Shown: in pieces, positions 39,858 to 47,162 of the stretch
Numbering within the stretch: position 1 is the first letter of the stretch
Layout: the number at the start of each line of letters is the position of its first letter
Source of the DNA: Verrucomicrobiota bacterium
GTDB lineage: Bacteria > Verrucomicrobiota > Verrucomicrobiia > Opitutales > Opitutaceae
Length of the DNA: 47,162 bases
Reading direction: 5' to 3'
Assembly: GCA_016235555.1 (NCBI GenBank)
Contig: JACRKC010000084.1
Span: 1 to 47,162 of the forward strand
Notes under the pieces: model-generated
What the model was told of the DNA's origin: nothing
Database searches by the model: none
What the model saw: the letters and a program-made list of their open reading frames with translations, nothing else
Program-made: the position numbers and the translations under genes

Positions 39858-42003
39858 GAGCGCCTCCGCCCAGCCCCCCGCGCCGCGCAGTCCGGCGAAT
39901 CGCCGGCGCGTCCTCGCGGCCATCGCGCTCCTCGCCGCCGCCGTCGCGGCCTACCACAACAGCCTGCACGGCGCGTTCGTCTTCGACGACATCGACTCCC
40001 TCCTCGAGAATCCCACCCTCCGGAGCTGGTGGCCGCCGTGGAGCCCGTTCATCCCACCGCATTCCAGCACCGACGGCGGGCTGACGGTCAGCGGACGGCC
40101 GGTGTTGAACGCCTCGTTCGCCCTGAACTTCGCGATCAGCGGCACCGACCCGTGGAGTTACCACCTCGGTAATCTGCTCATCCACGCCGCCGCCGGCCTC
40201 GTGCTCTTCGGTCTCGCGCGCCGCACCTTCGGGCTGATCCTGGCCCGCCGCGGCCAGCCCGGGGCGCCCGCGGATTTTCTCGGCTTCGCCACGGCGCTGC
40301 TGTGGACGGTGCATCCGCTGCAAACCGAATCGGTCACCTACGTCGTCCAGCGCGCCGAGTCGCTGTGCGGTTTGTTTTATCTGCTCACCCTCTACGCCAC
40401 CAGCCGGAGCGCGGAGCCCGGCGCCGGCCGGCGGTGGCCGCTCGTGGCCGTCGCGGCCTGCACGCTCGGCATGGCCACGAAGGAGGTCATGGTCTCCGCC
40501 CCGTTGCTCGCGCTGTTCTACGACCGCACTTTTCTCGCCGATTCATTCCGGAGCGCCTGGCGGCAACGGTGGCGGCTGCACCTCGCCCTGTTTGGCCCGT
40601 GGGTGGTGCTGGCGCTGCTGGTCGCGTCGGGCGGCGGCAACCGTGGCGGCTCCATCGGCGTCGGTGTCGAGGTCTCGTGGTGGGGCTATCTGCTCACGCA
40701 ACCCGTGGCATTGCTGCGCTACCTCGCGCTCGGCTGCTGGCCGGCGCCGTTGGTGTTCGAATACGGCAGGTTCCTCGTCGGCCGATGGACCGGGGTCGCG
40801 CCCCAGGCGCTGCTCCTCCTCGGGGTGGTCGTCGCGGGCGCCTGGGGCTTCGTCCGCCGCTCGCCCTTCGGTTTCGCCGTCGCGTGGGGCGCCGCCGTGC
40901 TCGCGCCCACGACGCTCGTTCCCGGCACGACCCAGCTGATCGTGGAGCACCGGGTTTACCTCGCCGCGGCGCCCGCGCTGGCCATCGGAGTCTTTGGATT
41001 GTTCGCCATCTGCGGCCGGCGCGTCTGGCTGCCGGCGCTGATCGCCGGAGCGGCGTTCATCGCCCTCACGGTGGACCGCAATCGCGACTACGCCTCCCCC
41101 GTCGCCCTCTGGGGCGACACGGTGGCGAAGCGCCCCGCCAACCTCATCGCCCGCGTGCAATTTGGCAACGCCCTCCTCGCCGCCAACCGGCCCGCCGAGG
41201 CGCTCGCGCAATTCGAGGCCATGCGACAACTGGACCCGGACTCGGCCGCCGCGCACAGCGGCCTCGGCACCGCGCTGCTCGCCCTGCAACGCCCCGCCGA
41301 CGCCGTCGCGCCGCTCGAGACCGCCGCGCGTCTCCAGCCGGACCTCGCGGTGGCCCACCTCAACCTCGGGCTCGCGCTCCAGCGCACCGGCCGGCCCGCC
41401 GAGGCGCTCGTCCGCCTCGCCACCGCCGTGCGCGTGCAGCCGGAATTCGCGCCCGCCCGCGAAGCCTACGCCGCACTCCTGCTCCAGTCCGGCCGGCCCG
41501 CCGAGGCCCAGGCCCAATGGGAGCGCCTCGTGACCGATTCGCCAGCCACACACCCGTTGCGCATCAAGCTGGGCGATCTCCTCCTGCAAACCAACCAACC
41601 GGCCGCCGCCGCCGTCCACTACGAACGCGTCCTGCGCGACGAGCCGGGCCACGTGCTCGTGCACGCCAACCTCGGCAGCGCGCTCGCCCTCCTCCAGCGC
41701 TTCGACGAAGCGTTTCGGCACTTTGAAACCGCGCTCCGGCTCCAGCCGGGCAGCGCCGGCGTGCACAATGCCTACGCCGATGCCTTGCTCCGGGCCGGGC
41801 GCAACGCCCCGGCCCTCGACCACGCCAGCGAAGCCCTGCGCCTGCAACCCGGCTTCGTCGAGGCGCACTGCAACGTCGGCAACGCCCTCAGCCAGATGGG
41901 GCGCGCCGCCGAGGCGATCCGCGCCTACACGACGGCGCTGGCGCTCCGCCCCGACTACGCTCCCGCTCAACAAAACCTCGCGCGCCTGCGCGGCACGCCG
42001 TGA
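39856..42003 (+). CDS. TMTC-like multi-pass membrane protein with eight C-terminal TPRs (array member 7)
   Basis: The product has 715 residues, acidic pair Asp44-Asp45 (FVFDDIDSLLENPTL), GRPVLNASFALNFAISG, HPLQTESVTYVVQRAESLCG, ATKEVMVSAP and a late block VEHRVYLAAA. About eight TPRs run from residue 427. The N-terminal SASAQPPA resembles array member 1, suggesting they derive from each other. It is the last of the row and converges with the minus-strand operon, with only 24 bases (a short GC palindrome) between the stops. The start codon is the ATG at the edge of the upstream repeat; no Shine-Dalgarno sequence is visible there. Confidence 0.85.
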   Translation: MSASAQPPAPRSPANRRRVLAAIALLAAAVAAYHNSLHGAFVFDDIDSLLENPTLRSWWPPWSPFIPPHSSTDGGLTVSGRPVLNASFALNFAISGTDPWSYHLGNLLIHAAAGLVLFGLARRTFGLILARRGQPGAPADFLGFATALLWTVHPLQTESVTYVVQRAESLCGLFYLLTLYATSRSAEPGAGRRWPLVAVAACTLGMATKEVMVSAPLLALFYDRTFLADSFRSAWRQRWRLHLALFGPWVVLALLVASGGGNRGGSIGVGVEVSWWGYLLTQPVALLRYLALGCWPAPLVFEYGRFLVGRWTGVAPQALLLLGVVVAGAWGFVRRSPFGFAVAWGAAVLAPTTLVPGTTQLIVEHRVYLAAAPALAIGVFGLFAICGRRVWLPALIAGAAFIALTVDRNRDYASPVALWGDTVAKRPANLIARVQFGNALLAANRPAEALAQFEAMRQLDPDSAAAHSGLGTALLALQRPADAVAPLETAARLQPDLAVAHLNLGLALQRTGRPAEALVRLATAVRVQPEFAPAREAYAALLLQSGRPAEAQAQWERLVTDSPATHPLRIKLGDLLLQTNQPAAAAVHYERVLRDEPGHVLVHANLGSALALLQRFDEAFRHFETALRLQPGSAGVHNAYADALLRAGRNAPALDHASEALRLQPGFVEAHCNVGNALSQMGRAAEAIRAYTTALALRPDYAPAQQNLARLRGTP

Positions 42004-42027
42004 CCGCCGCGCGGCGCGCCGGCTCCG

Positions 42028-43419
42028 TCACTGCAACTTCAACGGCAGCGCCCCGAGTCGGGCGTTCAGCGCGTCGAGCAGCGCGCCGGTCTGCTGTGCC
42101 GCCACGTCTCCGCCCGGCCGCAGCGTGCGCATCGGCGTGAAATCCTTCAGCACCGCGCAGTAGTCGCTGTTGACCATCATGCCGAGCAGCTCGCCGGTCT
42201 TGCTGAAAACCAGGTCGCCACGCGACGGCGCGAAGTCGCCGAAGAGGCGCTTGAAAAGCCGGTTGTCCACGCGGACGAAGCCGGGCTGCGACGCGTCGAG
42301 TTTGAAGCCCACCTCGCCGTAGCCTTTGCCGCCGCCGCTGATGAGCACCGCCTCGGGAAACTTGAACGCATCGGCGGCCAGCGGATAAACCTTGGCGCCC
42401 AGCGACGCGGCTTGCAACGCGTCGACCGGCAGCACGAGCACGCGCGGATCGGCCGCGAGGAAATGCACCGTGCCGGCCGCGCTGCGGTAGTTGGGCGGCC
42501 GGCTGAACTCGACGGCGAGCTTCTCCCAGTTCGGATTCGACTCGGCGGGCGCGAGCAGCGTGTCGGCCACATGCACGAGCGCGAAGATCTGCCGGCCCTC
42601 CGTCACGAGCACCGTGCGCGGCTCGCTCGTCTTGTTGACCGGGCCGAGCAGCCCCTTGCGGCTCGCGGTGAACGTCGTCGTCACGCGGTTCGCGAGGAAA
42701 TCGTTGAACAGCACGTTCGCGTTGATCGGGCGGTTGTCGCGGATCTCCCTGGTCAGCTCGCCGGATTTCTCCGCGAGCTGGCCCACGCCCTGCGCCAGCT
42801 GCGTCGCCGTCTCCTGCACCTTGGCGCGCTCCTGGCGCTCGGTCTCGACCTGCACCTTCAGCCCTTCGGCGCGTTCGCGCAGATCCTTTTTCTCCTGCTC
42901 GCCGACGACGACCGCCAGCGTGAGCGTGCCGATCTGTTTCTGCGCGTCGGCATTCTTGCGTTCCAGCTCGCCGGCGCGCTGCTTCTCGCGCTCGGCCAGC
43001 GCGCGCTGCTCGGCGAGATCGCGTTGGAGCTGGGCGAGTTGTTCCTTGGTGAGCGTGGCTTCCTGCGTGACGACGGCCACGCGTTTGCCGAGATCGGCGG
43101 CCGTGCGCTGGGTCTCGCTGAGCGAGGTCGCCAGCCTGGCTTTCTCGGCCTGTTCGGCGGCGAGGGTTTTTTCGCGCGCGGCGAGCGTCGCGTCGGTCGC
43201 GGTGAGTTTCTCCGCCAGCTGGTCGCGGCGCGACTGCTCGTCGGCGAGCGACTGGCGCATCGTCTCGACGAGATCCTGGTCTTTCGTCACGGCGTTGGCG
43301 CCGAGTTCGGGCACGGGCGCCTGCGTGGGCCGCGCCGGCTCCGCCTTCTCCCAGCGCGTGAGCGCGAGGAGGTTGAGCAGGAGAAAGTCGCAGATGATGA
43401 GGAGGAGCGTCTTGTTCAT
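42028..43419 (-). CDS. Membrane-anchored coiled-coil protein with C-terminal beta domain, possibly trypsin-like
   Basis: I do not recognise a named family. The 463-residue protein has one N-terminal membrane segment (MNKTLLLIICDFLLLNLLAL, with an Asp at residue 11 at its start). A long charged coiled coil follows (about residues 45-225, rich in Glu, Gln, Lys, Ala), then a C-terminal domain of about 230 residues. That domain ends SRGDLVFSKTGELLGMMVN, reminiscent of the GDSGGPLxNxxGxxxGI strand of trypsin-like proteases but without the nucleophilic Ser, so an inactive fold is likely. It lies 4 bases downstream of the 580-codon-frame neighbour in one operon. The Asp-at-helix-start anchor recalls MotB/ExbD stator subunits (inference). 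Confidence 0.7.
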   Translation of the reverse strand: MNKTLLLIICDFLLLNLLALTRWEKAEPARPTQAPVPELGANAVTKDQDLVETMRQSLADEQSRRDQLAEKLTATDATLAAREKTLAAEQAEKARLATSLSETQRTAADLGKRVAVVTQEATLTKEQLAQLQRDLAEQRALAEREKQRAGELERKNADAQKQIGTLTLAVVVGEQEKKDLRERAEGLKVQVETERQERAKVQETATQLAQGVGQLAEKSGELTREIRDNRPINANVLFNDFLANRVTTTFTASRKGLLGPVNKTSEPRTVLVTEGRQIFALVHVADTLLAPAESNPNWEKLAVEFSRPPNYRSAAGTVHFLAADPRVLVLPVDALQAASLGAKVYPLAADAFKFPEAVLISGGGKGYGEVGFKLDASQPGFVRVDNRLFKRLFGDFAPSRGDLVFSKTGELLGMMVNSDYCAVLKDFTPMRTLRPGGDVAAQQTGALLDALNARLGALPLKLQ

Positions 43420-43423
43420 GACG

Positions 43424-45088
43424 TCACACCTTGGCCTCGGCCTGCGCCTCGAGGATCAGCTCGCGCTTGTAGGCGCGCACGTGGCGGATTTTCACGAGCG
43501 CCACGCAGATGATGCCGAAGAGATTCGAGGCATAGGCCGCGAGGAGATTGGCCTGGATCACCCCGAGCACCTGGAGCACGAGCGCGGTCGCCGTGCCGGC
43601 GATGCCGACGTAGAGCCCGCCGTCGAAGAGGTTCTCCTCGTTCTCCATGAGCTTGAGCTTCACCAGCGGCGGCACGTTCTGCCGGGCCACATCGCGAATC
43701 TTCACGAGGCAGATGAAATACATCACGACCTGCAGCGAAGCGAAGAGGCCGACCGAGAGCAGAGTGGAGGAATCCATGGTTGTAGTGGGTTGAGAGGGTT
43801 GGGCCGGGGGCGCTTCGGCCGTCGCGACGAGCACGGGAATACGGAGGCGCACGCGGTATTCCGACGGCGGCGCCGCCTTCAGCAAGAAGGGTTCGGTGGC
43901 CACGACGAGCAGCCCGGCAAACATCACCGCGAGCGCTCCGGCGCGCATCCGCGGCAGCGCCGACATCGGCAGGTTCAATTCCGACGCCCGCGGCAGCACC
44001 GTCTCCAGTCCGCGGACGATCAGCCACGCGCCGAGCACAAACCCGAGATACTTGAGCACCAGCGCGAGCTGGCTGTGCAGCAGCGCAAACTCCGCCGCCG
44101 CGTCCAGCGCCGGGCTCGTCGTGCGCGTGACCGGCACCTGACGGCTGAGCAGCAGCTTGACGGCACCCTGGCCGTGCGCGAGGGCGAGCCGCAGATCCTC
44201 CACGCCGGCTTTGCCAAACTGGATCAGGTAGCCCGCCGCCTGGTCCGCCGAGTCGGAGAACAGCGCCGCCGCATAGAGCAGCGCCAGTTGATCGGGCGCT
44301 ACACGCGCGAGATGCGCAAACTCGCCCACCGTCTTGGCATTCGCCGTGCGGCGCAGCAACTCGCTCAGTTGCATCCAGTCCAGCCGGCGTCCGAGCGACA
44401 GCAGATCGAGGAAGAAGGGCTCGAGGTCGGCGAGCTCCTTCCGCGCCACCGCCGTCTCGGCCAGCGCACGCAGCTCCCGTTGCAACGGCGGCGCGGACCG
44501 CTCCCCTTGGTAAAGCAGCGCCGAGAGGAGGATGAGCGCATCGAGCGGCTGGCCACCCGGTTTCGTCGCCGGCATGAATCGGCCCGTCGCCGTGAGTCCC
44601 CGCAGATTGAGCAACGCCTGCACGCCCGGGGAGCGGGAGTTCGCCAGATAACCGCGCAACACCTCGCGCGATTTCTCCGGAATAAAAAACGTCAGCACCG
44701 GCGTGCTCGCCCGCTTGCTGGTGTCCACGCGCAGATTGAACAGCGGATCGATGAAGGGATCCCAGCCGCCCCACGCCGCGATGCCGGGCTGCCGCGTCGT
44801 GGCCGTCTCGATCGCGCTCGCGAGCGCGGGCGACCGCGGATCGTCGGTCGCCTTCGCGGCGGCCAGCACCAGCGACGCGGGTCCGATTTTTTCGAGATCA
44901 ACGAGATCCCGGCCGTAAGCGCCGAGCGAGGGCGTGCCGGCGCCGGCTTTGCGCAGCAGCGGCGGGTTGACCGACTTCAAATTGGCCGGCAGCAACCACG
45001 CAGCCGTCACCAGCGCGAAGCCCGTCAACAGCAACAGCCAGCCGGGGATCGGCGAGTGCGCGGGGTGGCCCGGGGTGGCGGCGTTCAT
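43424..45088 (-). CDS. Multi-pass membrane protein of unknown function, possibly with a MotA/TolQ/ExbB-like C-terminus
   Basis: No named family was recognised. The 554-residue protein has an N-terminal membrane anchor (about residues 18-36), a soluble alpha-helical region of about 300 residues rich in Leu and Ala, and about five further membrane segments after residue 330. The last segments, GGLYVGIAGTATALVLQVLG and AAYASNLFGIICVALVKIRH, followed by a basic tail, resemble the GLLGT and TTxxGL helices of MotA/TolQ proteins, though weakly. A Pro/Thr-rich linker (AEAPPAQPSQPTTT) precedes them. The start MNAATPGH is the first Met before the anchor and faces def across a 65-base divergent promoter gap. 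The downstream gene 4 bases away is presumably its partner. Confidence 0.7.
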   Translation of the reverse strand: MNAATPGHPAHSPIPGWLLLLTGFALVTAAWLLPANLKSVNPPLLRKAGAGTPSLGAYGRDLVDLEKIGPASLVLAAAKATDDPRSPALASAIETATTRQPGIAAWGGWDPFIDPLFNLRVDTSKRASTPVLTFFIPEKSREVLRGYLANSRSPGVQALLNLRGLTATGRFMPATKPGGQPLDALILLSALLYQGERSAPPLQRELRALAETAVARKELADLEPFFLDLLSLGRRLDWMQLSELLRRTANAKTVGEFAHLARVAPDQLALLYAAALFSDSADQAAGYLIQFGKAGVEDLRLALAHGQGAVKLLLSRQVPVTRTTSPALDAAAEFALLHSQLALVLKYLGFVLGAWLIVRGLETVLPRASELNLPMSALPRMRAGALAVMFAGLLVVATEPFLLKAAPPSEYRVRLRIPVLVATAEAPPAQPSQPTTTMDSSTLLSVGLFASLQVVMYFICLVKIRDVARQNVPPLVKLKLMENEENLFDGGLYVGIAGTATALVLQVLGVIQANLLAAYASNLFGIICVALVKIRHVRAYKRELILEAQAEAKV

Positions 45089-45153
45089 GTGGGTGCAGTA
45101 TTGGTTTGCCCGCGTGAAATGGCAAACCCACGCTGGCCGGCCTTTCCGACACG

Positions 45154-45735
45154 ATGTCCCTGCCAATTGTTCGCTACAATGATCCCGTTTTGCGCAAGAA
45201 AGGCGCGCGCGTGACCGCCTTCGATGCGGCTTTGGCGGAACTTTCCCGACAAATGGTGGCGACCATGCACGCGGCCCACGGCATCGGCCTCGCGGCCCAG
45301 CAAATCGGCCGGGCGCTCCAGTTGTGCGTCGTCGATCTGCGCGATGTGGAGGGCAAATTCAAGTGGACGCTCGACGGCGCCCGCCCGCCCCTCGAGCTCT
45401 TCATGCCAATGACGCTCGTCAACCCCGAGGTCACCGTCGCCCGCGGCACCGAGCAGGAAATTTACGAGGAGGGCTGCCTCTCCTTCCCGCAGATTCGCGG
45501 CGACGTCGAGCGGCCGGTGGCGATCACGGTAAAATATCAGGACGAGCGCGGCGTGCCGCACGAACTGGCCTGCGACGGCCTGCTCGCCCGTTGCATCCAA
45601 CACGAGGTCGACCACCTCAACGGCGTGCTCTTCATCGATCGCATGGACAAGAAAGTCCGCGCCACGCTCGACGACGCGATCAAAGCGCTCGCCAAAGCCA
45701 CCCGCGAAGCCGCCAAGCAATCCGTTTCCCCATGA
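45154..45735 (+). CDS. def: Peptide deformylase
   Basis: The 193-residue enzyme removes the formyl group from new proteins using a bound metal. All three motifs are intact: GIGLAAQQ (residues 43-50), EGCLS with metal ligand Cys108, and QHEVDHLNG with His150, Glu151 and His154. Between residues 68 and 85 it has a short insertion (KFKWTLDGARPPLELF) compared with the E. coli enzyme. Its stop codon overlaps the next start (ATGA), so the two genes are translationally coupled. The start at MSLPIVRYND fits the family's N-terminus. Confidence 0.96.
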   Translation: MSLPIVRYNDPVLRKKGARVTAFDAALAELSRQMVATMHAAHGIGLAAQQIGRALQLCVVDLRDVEGKFKWTLDGARPPLELFMPMTLVNPEVTVARGTEQEIYEEGCLSFPQIRGDVERPVAITVKYQDERGVPHELACDGLLARCIQHEVDHLNGVLFIDRMDKKVRATLDDAIKALAKATREAAKQSVSP

Positions 45736-46814
45736 GTGCACCGCAAAAAGCCGACGGCATGAACTACGCGCCGCAGGGCAAACCCGCCCCGGTCGTGAAA
45801 CCGGGCGAGTTCGTCTTTGCCGCCGCCCACCTCGATCACGGCCATATCTACGGCCAGTGCAACGGCCTCCTCGAGGCCGGCGCCGACCTGAAATGGGTCT
45901 ACGATCCCGATCCCAAAAAGATCGAGGCGTTCCGCGCCAAGTTCCCCGCTGTGCAGGTCGCGCGCGCCCTCGACGAAATCCTCGACGATCCCGCCGTGAA
46001 ACTCGTCACCGCCGCCGCCGTGCCCTGCGATCGCGGGCCGCTCGGCTGCCGCGTGATGGAATCCGGCCGCGACTACCTCACCGACAAGACGCCGTTCACC
46101 TCCCTCCCCCAGCTCGACCAGGCCAAGGCCGTCGTCGCGCGCACCGGCCGCAAATACATGGTCTACTACTCGGAGCGCCTCCACGTGGAGGCCGCGATGT
46201 ATGCGACCGACTTCGTCGCCAGCGGCGCCATCGGCAAGATCATCCAGGTGATCGGCCTCGGACCGCACCGGCTCGGCAAAGCCGGCCGCCCCGCGTGGTT
46301 CTTCGAGAAAGCCAGATTCGGCGGCATCCTCTGCGACATCGGCAGCCACCAGTTCGAACAATTCCTCACCTACACCGGCGCGACCGACGCCACCGTCACG
46401 CAAGCCACCGTCGCCAACTACGCCAACCCCGACAAACCCGAGTTCGAGGATTTCGGCGAGGCCTCGCTCCTCGGCGACAACGGCGCGACCAACTACATCC
46501 GCGTCGACTGGTTCACACCTGACGGCCTCAGCACGTGGGGCGACGGCCGCACGTTCATCCTCGGCACCAAGGGCTACGTCGAACTGCGCAAATACGTCGA
46601 CGTCGGCCGCGACAAAGCCGGCGACAACGTCTACATCGTCGACGGCTCCGGCGAACGCTACGTCAACGTCGCCGGCAAGGTCGGCTTCCCGTTCTTCGGC
46701 CGCCTGATCCTCGACTGCCTCAACCGCACCGAAACCGCGATGACGCAGGCCCACGCCTTCAAAGCCGCCGAGCTCTGCCTCCGCGCGCAACTCGCTGCGC
46801 GCAAAATCGCCTGA
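45732..46814 (+). CDS. Gfo/Idh/MocA-family oxidoreductase
   Basis: The 360-residue protein has an N-terminal Rossmann domain, here with an unusual entry AAAHLDHGHIYGQCNGL in place of the common GxGxxG. A DKTPF motif carries the presumed catalytic Lys (usually EKP), and the C-terminal domain includes GGILCDIGSHQFEQFL with the catalytic-site His. Members act on sugars, inositols or related compounds with NAD(P); this branch is widespread in Verrucomicrobiota and Planctomycetota and its substrate is not known to me. It overlaps def by 4 bases (ATGA), so it is in the def operon, and is followed after 10 bases by the adenosyltransferase gene. Confidence 0.85.
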   Translation: MSAPQKADGMNYAPQGKPAPVVKPGEFVFAAAHLDHGHIYGQCNGLLEAGADLKWVYDPDPKKIEAFRAKFPAVQVARALDEILDDPAVKLVTAAAVPCDRGPLGCRVMESGRDYLTDKTPFTSLPQLDQAKAVVARTGRKYMVYYSERLHVEAAMYATDFVASGAIGKIIQVIGLGPHRLGKAGRPAWFFEKARFGGILCDIGSHQFEQFLTYTGATDATVTQATVANYANPDKPEFEDFGEASLLGDNGATNYIRVDWFTPDGLSTWGDGRTFILGTKGYVELRKYVDVGRDKAGDNVYIVDGSGERYVNVAGKVGFPFFGRLILDCLNRTETAMTQAHAFKAAELCLRAQLAARKIA

Positions 46815-46824
46815 TCTCACCCGC

Positions 46825-47162
46825 ATGTCCCGCTCGATCGCCACCCGCACCGGAGACGACGGCTCCACGAGCCTGCTCTACGGCCAGCGCGTGCCGAAGA
46901 ACCATCCGCAGATCGAGGCCGTCGGCGCCTGCGACGAACTCAACGTCGCCCTCGGCGCCGTTAAGCCGCACCTCACGCCGGCCACTCCGCGCGACGCCGC
47001 CGTGCTCGCGCTCCTGCTCCGCGTGCAGAAAAATCTCGTCGCGATCATGGGCGAACTCGCCTGCGCCGAGACCGACGCCGCGCGCTACGCCGCCTCTCAG
47101 TTCGAAAAGCTGACCGAACCCGATCTCACCCGGCTCGACGGGGCCGTCGCGACGCTCGAGAC
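46825..47162 (+). CDS. ATP:cob(I)alamin adenosyltransferase, PduO type (cut by window end)
   Basis: Only the first 112 residues are present. The N-terminus TRTGDDGSTSLLYGQRV matches the TKxGDxGxTxLxxG ATP-binding motif of PduO/MMAB enzymes, and the next helix begins VGACDELNVALG as in the family (xGxxDELNxxLG). The enzyme converts cob(I)alamin to adenosylcobalamin. It lies 10 bases after the oxidoreductase stop and is probably the third gene of the def operon. The C-terminus lies beyond the window. Confidence 0.9.
   Translation, partial: MSRSIATRTGDDGSTSLLYGQRVPKNHPQIEAVGACDELNVALGAVKPHLTPATPRDAAVLALLLRVQKNLVAIMGELACAETDAARYAASQFEKLTEPDLTRLDGAVATLE

Noticed and set aside
39667-40323. Minus-strand frames over the repeats at 133-245 and 39748-39857 that share the peptide NVTLLLDCRPGR
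   Set aside because: The shared peptide is a translation of the shared repeat; there is no start signal or conserved extension.

Overview
The window is GC-rich DNA that looks like a member of the Verrucomicrobiota, most likely Opitutaceae. I base this on the secreted delta-60-repeat proteins with the C-terminal 'AGFVVAGNGP...RGLGP' module that is common in that group, on the many membrane-plus-TPR proteins, and on a Gram-negative envelope gene set. This is inference from gene content; no marker-gene comparison was possible. No rRNA, tRNA or CRISPR array was seen.

Layout. (1) 482-10859, minus strand: lysS, a LolC/E-type permease, a LolD-type ATPase, a Gfo/Idh/MocA oxidoreductase, lpxB, then a large orphan hybrid histidine kinase. 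The order lysS-lolC-lolD-gfo-lpxB resembles a compact version of the envelope-biogenesis cluster of other diderms. (2) 11376-22761, plus strand: three paralogous secreted proteins of about 1,100-1,280 residues (signal peptide, delta-60 propeller repeats, Ig-like domain, two copies of a C-terminal module). (3) 22977-42003, plus strand: seven paralogous multi-pass membrane proteins with C-terminal TPRs, resembling the eukaryotic TMTC protein O-mannosyltransferases (GT-C fold). The row is interrupted only by lipA and a secreted MGH1-like glycoside hydrolase. (4) 42028-45088, minus strand: a two-gene membrane operon of unknown function. (5) 45154-47162, plus strand: def, a second Gfo/Idh/MocA oxidoreductase, and the start of a PduO-type cobalamin adenosyltransferase cut by the window end.

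Most notable are the spaces between genes. Nearly every gap from 4.3 to 39.9 kb carries a small palindromic element. They share one architecture: an outer frame around an inner inverted pair of REP-like palindromes, often headed GTAG or GTGG. Two families behave as true non-autonomous transposons with direct repeats of about 9 bp: a 141-bp family (three copies) and a roughly 116-153-bp family (three copies). At 39.4-39.7 kb one sits inside the other, each with its own target-site duplication. A third family (five copies) keeps its frame while the inner REP pair is swapped; its frame hairpins covary, and in two places it supplies the start codon of the next gene. A 117-bp element occurs as an inverted pair (111/117 identical by eye) around the first TMTC-like gene.

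Working model (inference): regions 2 and 3 may form a surface-protein glycosylation locus in which the seven GT-C/TPR enzymes modify secreted proteins such as the three Thr/Ala/Pro-rich propeller proteins. Small mobile palindromic elements have moved into almost all its gaps and may have helped it duplicate and diversify.
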